Assembly (NCBI RefSeq): GCF_050627025.1
Contig: NZ_CP192472.1
DNA from: Variovorax paradoxus_P
GTDB lineage: Bacteria; Pseudomonadota; Gammaproteobacteria; Burkholderiales; Burkholderiaceae_C
DNA length: 64,000 nucleotides
Direction: 5' to 3' (one strand)
The stretch's first letter is position 1; every line of letters begins with the position of its first letter. The notes under the pieces were generated by a model. The model was not told the DNA's origin. It saw nothing but the letters and a program-made list of their open reading frames with translations, and searched no databases. Both the position numbers and the translations under genes were made by a program. This document shows positions 58,317 to 64,000 of this stretch, piece after piece.

Positions 58317-60107
58317 TCAGTGCATATCGATTGGTAGCGCCGTCACGCTCTCGGCACCATCGACGATGCTGTCGCGCAGGCCGGGCACCTTGGCGAGGAT
58401 GTGCTCGGCGTAGAAGCGCGCGGTCGCGATCTTGGCCTGCATGAAGTCCACGTCGACGCTGTGCGACGCCAGCTCCTCGGCAATGATCAGCGAGCGCGCC
58501 AGCTGCCAGCCGGCCACCAGGTTGCCTGCGAGCATCAGGTAGGGCACGCTGCCCGCGAACACCGCATTGGGCGATGCCTTGGTCTGGCCCGCGACGAAGT
58601 CGACCACCTCGATGAATGCTTCGCGTGCGGCCTTCAGCCGCTTGTGCACAGCAGCGGCAGCCGCGCTTTCGCTTTTGCCCAGCTCGGCTTCGGTCTTCTC
58701 GATTTGCGCCGCAATGGCCTTGGCCGTCTGGCCGCCGTCGCGCGCGGTCTTGCGGCCCACGAGGTCGTTGGCCTGGATGGCGGTGGTGCCTTCGTAGATC
58801 GTGAGGATCTTGGCGTCGCGGTAGTACTGCGCCGCTCCCGTCTCCTCGATGAAGCCCATGCCGCCGTGCACCTGCACGCCGAGAGAGGTCACTTCCAGGC
58901 TCATCTCGGTGCTGTAGCCTTTGACCAGCGGCACCATGAATTCATAGAACGCCTGGTTCTGCTTGCGTGCTTCCGCATCGGGGTGGTGGTGCGCCGCGTC
59001 GTAGGCGGCTGCGGCCACGCTCGCCATGGCGCGGCAGCCTTCGGTGTAGGCACGCATCGTCATCAGCATGCGCTTGACGTCGGGGTGGTGAATGATCGGC
59101 GCGCTGGCGTTCATCGAACCATCGACCGGGCGGCTCTGCACGCGGTCTTTTGCATAGGCCACCGCGTGCTGGTAGGCGCGCTCGGCAATGGCAATGCCCT
59201 GCATGCCCACGGCGTAGCGGGCCGAGTTCATCATGATGAACATGTACTCGAGGCCGCGGTTCTCCTGGCCCACGATGTAGCCCACGGCGCCGCCGTTGTC
59301 GCCGTACTGCAGCACGGCGGTGGGCGAGGCCTTGATGCCCATCTTGTGCTCGATGCTCACGCAGTGCACATCGTTGCGCGCACCGAGCGATCCGTCCTTG
59401 CCGACGATGAACTTGGGCACCACGAACAGGCTGATGCCCTTCACACCCTCGGGCGCGCCGGTAACGCGTGCAAGCACGAGGTGCACGATGTTCTCGGCCA
59501 TGTCGTGCTCACCGTAGGTAATGAAGATCTTGGTGCCGAAGACCTTGTAGGTGCCGTCGGGCTGGGGCTCGGCGCGGCTGCGCACCAGGGCAAGGTCGCT
59601 GCCGGCCTGCGGCTCGGTGAGGTTCATGGTGCCGGTCCATTGGCCGCTCACCAGCTTTTCGAGGTACACCGCCTTGAGCTCGTCGGAGCCGGCCGTGAGC
59701 AGCGCCTCGATGGCGCCGTCGCTCAGCAAGGGGCACAGCGCAAAGCTCATGTTGGCCGAGTTGAGCATCTCGCCGCAGGCTGCGCCGATGGTCTTGGGCA
59801 GGCCCTGGCCGCCGAAGTCCGCCGGATGCTGCAGGCCCTGCCAACCGCCCGACACGTACTGCGCAAAGGCTTCCTTGAAGCCCGGCGTCGTGGTCACCTC
59901 TCCGCCCTTGAACGACGAAGGATTGCGGTCGCCCTCCACGTTCAGGGGCGCGACCACGTCCTGGTTGAAGCGCGCGCATTCCTCGAGCACGGCTTGCGCG
60001 GTTTCGAGGCCCGCGTCTTCAAAGCCGGGCAGCTTGGCAATCTCGCCGATGTTGGCCAGGTGCTCGATGTCGAACAGCATGTCCTTGAGGGGGGCGGTGT
60101 AGCTCAT
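58317..60107 (-). CDS. Acyl-CoA dehydrogenase, DmdC/long-C-terminal type
   Basis: 596 residues, the extended family (acyl-CoA dehydrogenase with added C-terminal domain) typified by 3-methylmercaptopropionyl-CoA dehydrogenase DmdC and FadE5. FAD/substrate segments MNLTEPQAGSDLALVRSRAE, VFGTKIFITYGEHDM; catalytic Glu in ILTIYEGTTAIQANDLVGRK; GVQVHGGMGFIEETG. The C-terminal 130 residues (ASPNAVFAGSVPYLMLAGNL) are the extra helical domain. Electrons leave via ETF and ETF-QO (44797). AGGA lies five bases before ATG 60107. Monocistronic. Confidence 0.93.
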   Translation of the reverse strand: MSYTAPLKDMLFDIEHLANIGEIAKLPGFEDAGLETAQAVLEECARFNQDVVAPLNVEGDRNPSSFKGGEVTTTPGFKEAFAQYVSGGWQGLQHPADFGGQGLPKTIGAACGEMLNSANMSFALCPLLSDGAIEALLTAGSDELKAVYLEKLVSGQWTGTMNLTEPQAGSDLALVRSRAEPQPDGTYKVFGTKIFITYGEHDMAENIVHLVLARVTGAPEGVKGISLFVVPKFIVGKDGSLGARNDVHCVSIEHKMGIKASPTAVLQYGDNGGAVGYIVGQENRGLEYMFIMMNSARYAVGMQGIAIAERAYQHAVAYAKDRVQSRPVDGSMNASAPIIHHPDVKRMLMTMRAYTEGCRAMASVAAAAYDAAHHHPDAEARKQNQAFYEFMVPLVKGYSTEMSLEVTSLGVQVHGGMGFIEETGAAQYYRDAKILTIYEGTTAIQANDLVGRKTARDGGQTAKAIAAQIEKTEAELGKSESAAAAAVHKRLKAAREAFIEVVDFVAGQTKASPNAVFAGSVPYLMLAGNLVAGWQLARSLIIAEELASHSVDVDFMQAKIATARFYAEHILAKVPGLRDSIVDGAESVTALPIDMH

Positions 60108-60139
60108 CTCAATCCTGCTTCCAGAGCAGTCCCAAATTA

Positions 60140-60168
60140 CTTAATAAACACACTTACGTGCGGATCAA
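60140..60168 (-). promoter_or_regulatory. Probable sigma-70 promoter of the acyl-CoA dehydrogenase gene
   Basis: Minus strand: TTGATC (60168-60163), 16 nt, then TATTAA (60146-60141), which would start transcription about 25-30 nt before ATG 60107. AT-rich compared with its surroundings. The 266-bp gap 60108-60373 holds no other supportable feature. Confidence 0.4.
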
Positions 60169-60373
60169 CCGACCGCCAATAGCCTGACCTTTGACGGCTT
60201 CCCGCGCCTCTCAAGGCATCCAGAGAAATTCAGCAGAAGCCCGATGCACGGAGATACCGAGTCGCACGAAGACGGCAGTTGCTGCGAACGATCAGCAAGG
60301 AATACGGGCGCTGAAAGAAATCAGTGCGCCGATACTCATCAGTCTGTGAAAGACGAAAACTCCATCAGACGAC

Positions 60374-60904
60374 TCAAGCTCCCTTTTCCTTTTTTTCATG
60401 CGCATCGACGAGCTGCGCAAGCAACCTCATGAAGACAACGCGATCTTCCGGCGACAGCGGTTCGATCAGCAGTTCTTGGGAGCGATGAATGCTCTCTTGC
60501 AAGTCGTTGATCAGGTTGAGCCCATCCGTGGTGATCACCGAAAGCCTGGAGCGACGATCGTCCGGGTTGACGCGGGTTTCGACCAACCCCTTGTCACCGA
60601 GACGTTTGAGCACTTCCGCTGTCGTTGTCCTGTCCAGCGAAAGCTCTCGACCGATCGCTTTCTGATCCAGCCAAGGGTTCATCGAAAGCGCCGTCAGCAT
60701 GCCGACCTGAAGCGGAGTAATGCTTTCGGACTTGCATAGATCGAAAAAGATCGCCTGTCCGATCTGGGTCAGCCTGCGGATGAGGAAACCCGGGCGACGC
60801 CACATGACCTGGCGCAACGGGTTGAAAGGCTCCAGGACCGGTTGCTTTGCCACGTCGGCCGAGCCGACGGTCTTTTTCTGAGCGGGAGAACGCTTTGTCA
60901 TCAT
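60374..60904 (-). CDS. MarR-family transcriptional regulator
   Basis: 176 residues from ATG 60904 (60901 also possible). Winged-helix core: FFDLCKSESITPLQVGMLTA, DQKAIGRELSLDRTTTAEVL, KGLVETRVNPDDRRSRLSVI. Basic N-terminal tail (MTKRSPAQKKTVGSADVAKQ). It is the last gene of the minus-strand operon that starts beyond the right edge and probably represses that operon until an aromatic ligand binds. The length and tail recall NicR of nicotinate degradation, but this is only resemblance. Confidence 0.88.
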   Translation of the reverse strand: MMTKRSPAQKKTVGSADVAKQPVLEPFNPLRQVMWRRPGFLIRRLTQIGQAIFFDLCKSESITPLQVGMLTALSMNPWLDQKAIGRELSLDRTTTAEVLKRLGDKGLVETRVNPDDRRSRLSVITTDGLNLINDLQESIHRSQELLIEPLSPEDRVVFMRLLAQLVDAHEKKEKGA

Positions 60905-60988
60905 CTCGAGATCGCTGAAGGTGTCAGCCGACGAGTTTATCGACTCCCTTGAGGGTGAATGGAGAACCAAACCGCGCGTCGGGCTGCG

Positions 60989-61795
60989 CTAGCGCAGGTC
61001 GACCTTCAGGTATTCACCAAGCAAGCGATAAAAATCTTCCTCGTCATCCCACGGGATCATGTGCCCGGCGTTCAAGGCCGTGCATTGCGACAATCCAGGC
61101 GCGAGAGTCTCGATCTCAGCAAGGTCTTCCGGCTGCATCACCCCTCCTCGGCCCGCCGCCATTAGAAGTCCCGGCGTCTGCAGCCTGGATAGATCGGCGT
61201 GGATGTCGTCCTCATGGAAGCCAGCATGCGCCTGGACAATGGCATCCTGGTCGCACGTGTGGAGCCATTCGGCCCTCAGCCGCAATTGCTCGTCTGTCCA
61301 CGTGGGCGCATAGGGGCGAAGCTCCTCGGCCGTGACGCCCCTGATGGCCATTTGGATCGACTCGACATACCAATCCAGTGGAACTGGATAAGGTCGGCGG
61401 CCCGGGCCGGACATGGGCGGATCGACAAGCAACAGTCTGGCCAGGCGTTCGGGATCGCGCGCCGCGGCGCGAATCGCCACTCGAGCGCCCATGGAGTGAC
61501 CCAGCACCGTCGCGGACGACCACCCCAGGACATTCAGCAGGTCCAGCACGTCGGCGGCCATGGCATCGAGGCTCGCGACCATCGCCGGCGCGCTGAAGGA
61601 CAGACCGCGTCCCCGGAAGTCCAGGACGTGGACGTCGAAGTGCCGAGCCAATCGCTCGGCGACGAATCCCCAGGTGATTGCAGGACTCGTGATTCCCGGC
61701 AGCAGGAGCAGCCGAGGGCCCTGCCCGCCGTAGCGCAAGAGGTGCAGCCGCACTCCGTTCGCACGGATGTGATAGCCATGAAGAAACGAACTCAT
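60989..61795 (-). CDS. Alpha/beta hydrolase, NicD (N-formylmaleamate deformylase)-like
   Basis: 268 residues. LLLLPGITSPAITWGFVAER oxyanion region, VLDFRGRGLSFSAP, nucleophile VLGHSMGARVAIRA, late LNAGHMIPWDDEEDF histidine. The opening (HGYHIRANGVRLHLLRYGGQ) and GITSPAITW motif closely resemble NicD, which deformylates N-formylmaleamate in aerobic nicotinate degradation. A MarR gene follows and CoxS/CoxM-type hydroxylase genes precede, as in nic clusters. GGAGT precedes ATG 61795. Confidence 0.8.
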   Translation of the reverse strand: MSSFLHGYHIRANGVRLHLLRYGGQGPRLLLLPGITSPAITWGFVAERLARHFDVHVLDFRGRGLSFSAPAMVASLDAMAADVLDLLNVLGWSSATVLGHSMGARVAIRAAARDPERLARLLLVDPPMSGPGRRPYPVPLDWYVESIQMAIRGVTAEELRPYAPTWTDEQLRLRAEWLHTCDQDAIVQAHAGFHEDDIHADLSRLQTPGLLMAAGRGGVMQPEDLAEIETLAPGLSQCTALNAGHMIPWDDEEDFYRLLGEYLKVDLR

Positions 61796-61921
61796 TGAGA
61801 CTCCGAAAAAGATTCACTCACTCGCCCGTATGCGCGGGATCCGGCATCTCGTCGGAAGCTGCGGTGAAAGCACCATCCGATCGCTCGCGCGTTTTGCTCA
61901 TCGCACCTGAAGCGAGTGATG

Positions 61922-63139
61922 TCAGGGCTGCGGCGGTTTTCCAAACCAGCCGCGGATGCGATTCCAGAGCACGCTCCACATCATTCCGGCGACGGAAACC
62001 GTGGGTTGTGGTTCATTGGACGCAACCGTTTGTCCGCCCAATCGTCGCGTGATCTGTTTTCCGAAGTCCGCGACCATGCGGCGCACGAAATCCTTCACGA
62101 GTCCGGAGCGCGAGAATTGAGCGAGCGGACCCTGGAGGGCATAGACCATGTCCACGTGGACACGCGTGCTGCTTGCCGTCAGTGCTTCCAGGCGATAGGT
62201 GATGTCTCCCTGGGTGCGCGACTTGCTCAGGCTGTCCTGGCCCGCACCGCGAAGGACGGCGCGCCTGGCAGCGTCGTCGCGCTCCAGCCGCGCTGCACCC
62301 GCGAAGGCGGCCGACATCGGGCCGAACTTGATCGCGATGGTGCCCTTGACCCGCTCTCCCTCGTGCGAGTCGATGGTGGCACCGGGCAGGCAGGACGCCA
62401 CCGCAGGTAGGTCACCCATGAACTCCCACACCTGATCGGCCGGATAGGGCACATCGAAATGCACTTCGATCGCGTTGCCCTTGGCTTTGGCCTTGGCCAT
62501 CGCGACCGGATCGACCTCCGCCATTTCCGCAGCAACCACTGGATCCGCTGCGGGCGGCTTGGCGGGCGAACGCGCCGGCGGCTGCGCCTGGCTCGGCGTC
62601 GTGACCGGGCCCGGCGGCAGGGTTCGCGGCAGGCTCAGTGTCTGCCGCAGCTTTTCGATTTGCGCGTCGGGCCTGTCACGCTGCTGTTGCAGCACATCCA
62701 GAATGGCGTCCACGATACCCTGGTAACCGGTGCAACGACACAGGTTCCCGGACAGTTCGAGGCGCACGCGCGCCTCGTCAGCGTGTGGCAGGCGCAGCAC
62801 GATGTCGCGCGCCGTGGTGAGCATGCCGGGTGTACAGAACCCGCACTGCAGTGCGTGATGGTGCGTGAACGCCGGGCGCAGCTTCTGCATCACCGCATCA
62901 TCGTCGTAGCCCTCGATGGTGGTGACCTCTTGGCCTTCGCATGCCACGGCAAAAGTGATGCACGATCGCGTCGGTTGGCCATTGACCAGCACCGTGCATG
63001 CGCCGCAGACGCCATGCTCGCAGCCAAGATGGGTTCCTGTCAGGCGCAGTTCGTCCCGCAGGAAGTCACCAAGATGCATCCGCGGTTCCGCCTGCCGGCT
63101 GAAGCCGCGGCCGTTGACCTGAATAGAGATGGGGTTCAA
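61922..63139 (-). CDS. CoxS (2Fe-2S) subunit fused to a CoxG/SRPBCC domain
   Basis: 405 residues. Residues 1-160: xanthine-dehydrogenase-family small subunit with two 2Fe-2S sites (GCEHGVCGACTVLVNGQP, then QCGFCTPGM and GNLCRCTGYQ). A Pro/Ala linker (about 165-215) leads into a CoxG-type SRPBCC domain (VHFDVPYPADQVWEFMGDLP, CLPGATIDSHEGERVKGTIA, YRLEALTASSTRVHVDMVYA) and a basic tail with possible membrane contact. In CO dehydrogenase CoxG anchors the enzyme. The electron-transfer subunit and anchor are thus in one chain. Next gene upstream is CoxM, 5 bp away. Confidence 0.9.
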   Translation of the reverse strand: MNPISIQVNGRGFSRQAEPRMHLGDFLRDELRLTGTHLGCEHGVCGACTVLVNGQPTRSCITFAVACEGQEVTTIEGYDDDAVMQKLRPAFTHHHALQCGFCTPGMLTTARDIVLRLPHADEARVRLELSGNLCRCTGYQGIVDAILDVLQQQRDRPDAQIEKLRQTLSLPRTLPPGPVTTPSQAQPPARSPAKPPAADPVVAAEMAEVDPVAMAKAKAKGNAIEVHFDVPYPADQVWEFMGDLPAVASCLPGATIDSHEGERVKGTIAIKFGPMSAAFAGAARLERDDAARRAVLRGAGQDSLSKSRTQGDITYRLEALTASSTRVHVDMVYALQGPLAQFSRSGLVKDFVRRMVADFGKQITRRLGGQTVASNEPQPTVSVAGMMWSVLWNRIRGWFGKPPQP

Positions 63140-63144
63140 CTCTC

Positions 63145-63996
63145 TTACTCCGCTGGCTTGTGGTTGGAAAAAACCCCCGACTGCTCGAGGGCGCGCTCGA
63201 CGCAGGCCGTGAAGAGCTTCCGGTCGATGCCATCGCGATCAGGAAGCGCAAGGCCGACGGCCGCGCTCACCTCGTCACGCCCCGCGGCCTGCGCACCCTT
63301 GCTGGCAACTTCCGCGGCGAATTCATTCAGCAGGATCGGCGGCCCGTCTGCGGCCCCGAGAACCACGCGTGCACACTTGCGCGAGACATCGAAATAAACC
63401 GCTGCACTGGCGTCGGCAAATTCCCCAGGCTTGCGGCAGACCTTGTGATACCCCCAGCGCGTCGTCGGCGTCTCGGATGGCACATGGATCGCCACGATCA
63501 ACTCGTCAGCCTCGAGCACGGTCGTATAAGCGCCGAGCATGAGTCCGTCCGCCTCGATCGTGCGTTCGCCGCGCGGTGACCTGAGCGCGACGCGGGCACC
63601 AAGTGCAGCGAGCGTCACCACCCAGTCCGCAGCCGGATCCGCATGTGCCAGACTGCCTCCGACAGTGCCGCGGCTTCGGATCGCCCGGTAGGCGATGCCG
63701 CCCGCGACCTGACGGATGGGATGCGCCGCCAGCGGCGGGTACACACCATCCTCGATCTCGGCATGCGTGACGGCAGCGCCGATCTCGATCCAATCTCCCT
63801 TGCGAACGACGGCGCGCAGCACTGCGATATGAGAGACGTCGACCACTTGCGCCGGCCGCGCGAGTCTCAAGTTGAGCATGGGACCGAAGGACTGGCTTCC
63901 GCTCATCGCCTTGGCCGTGCCGCCGCCCTTGGCCAGCACCTCGATCGCCTCATCCACGTCGGCGGCCCGCGTGTATGCAAATTTCGCCGCCTTCAT
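63145..63996 (-). CDS. CoxM-type FAD-binding subunit of a molybdenum hydroxylase
   Basis: 283 residues. FAD-binding PCMH-type fold: FAYTRAADVDEAIEVLAKGG, KAMSGSQSFGPMLNLRLARP, IRSRGTVGGSLAHADPAADW and the C-terminal CO_deh_flav_C region. It receives electrons from the 2Fe-2S subunit encoded 5 bp downstream. The molybdenum-binding large subunit should lie beyond the right edge; only four bases remain. Start ATG 63996 within TCAAATGA. Confidence 0.92.
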   Translation of the reverse strand: MKAAKFAYTRAADVDEAIEVLAKGGGTAKAMSGSQSFGPMLNLRLARPAQVVDVSHIAVLRAVVRKGDWIEIGAAVTHAEIEDGVYPPLAAHPIRQVAGGIAYRAIRSRGTVGGSLAHADPAADWVVTLAALGARVALRSPRGERTIEADGLMLGAYTTVLEADELIVAIHVPSETPTTRWGYHKVCRKPGEFADASAAVYFDVSRKCARVVLGAADGPPILLNEFAAEVASKGAQAAGRDEVSAAVGLALPDRDGIDRKLFTACVERALEQSGVFSNHKPAE

Positions 63997-64000
63997 TTGA

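Noticed and set aside
58401..60182. 593-codon open frame antisense to the acyl-CoA dehydrogenase
   Set aside because: His/Val/Gly-rich mirror product typical of an antisense shadow; the minus strand carries full acyl-CoA dehydrogenase motifs.
60244..60432. 62-codon plus-strand frame
   Set aside because: No ribosome site, mixed composition, and it runs antisense into the MarR gene.

Overview
The window reads as chromosomal DNA of a GC-rich betaproteobacterium. Gene content (CoxS/CoxM-type hydroxylases, many LysR regulators, tandem glutathione transferases, DmdC-like acyl-CoA dehydrogenase, DUF3606) and codon use fit the Comamonadaceae, most likely Variovorax or a near relative. That assignment is inference, since no rRNA or tRNA gene is present. 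About 60 protein genes can be supported. Mobile DNA is limited to a decayed IS21-type element (3827-4538) and an IS66 transposase tail (58043-58205).

Layout. 1-3360: a two-domain KaiC-like ATPase coupled to the start of a sensor kinase, a CDF metal transporter and small proteins. 3361-5572: decayed IS and non-coding DNA. 5573-10642: MBL-fold hydrolase, AhpD-like protein, and an exported GMC dehydrogenase/cytochrome c system. 10867-23372: a regulatory island with three paralogous winged-helix/STAND-ATPase/TPR regulators, two LuxR regulators with eroded receiver domains, a sensor-less histidine kinase and a small exported protein/hydrolase operon. 23538-36378: LysR genes, hydrolases, glutathione transferases, amidase, tryptophan-dioxygenase-like protein, nitroreductase, ring-cleaving dioxygenase, quinone reductase and a maleylacetate-reductase-like enzyme, which together resemble (hydro)quinone or chloro/nitroaromatic catabolism. 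36431-39158: PagL-like protein, AraC regulator, MFS exporter. 39486-53056: a mostly co-directional detoxification and antioxidant block (glutathione transferases, pirin, OsmC, cupin, ETF-QO, peroxiredoxin, AhpD-like, NmrA-like, YceI, Ohr, catalase, SDR). 53499-57699: acyltransferase, CocE-type hydrolase, epoxide-hydrolase-like protein. 58317-64000: acyl-CoA dehydrogenase and a CoxM / CoxS-CoxG fusion / hydrolase / MarR operon that may attack an N-heteroaromatic.

The main discovery is regulatory. Nine good sites and one weak site share a 26-bp operator, ATTGGTG-N12-CACCGTG, usually with CAA just before the right half. In every case it is followed after exactly 38 nt by a -10-like heptamer (CTACGAT, CTAGCAT or close variants). 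This puts the operator centre near -64, the classic LysR-type geometry. The sites precede the MBL gene, the GMC operon (weak), the exported-protein/hydrolase operon, the histidine kinase, the TAT-type hydrolase, a glutathione transferase, the cupin, the AhpD-like operon and the epoxide-hydrolase-like gene. One further copy points at no gene. A second operator family with the same geometry (ATCGTTC...GGACCG) precedes the glutathione-transferase-like and nitroreductase operons. A third signal, 10-bp-spaced CTTRAC direct repeats, precedes both the LuxR pair and the LysR gene at 23538. Together they suggest a layered circuit: STAND/LuxR regulators act on a LysR regulator, which acts on a dispersed set of redox and detoxification operons. 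The operator geometry is seen directly; the wiring is inferred.
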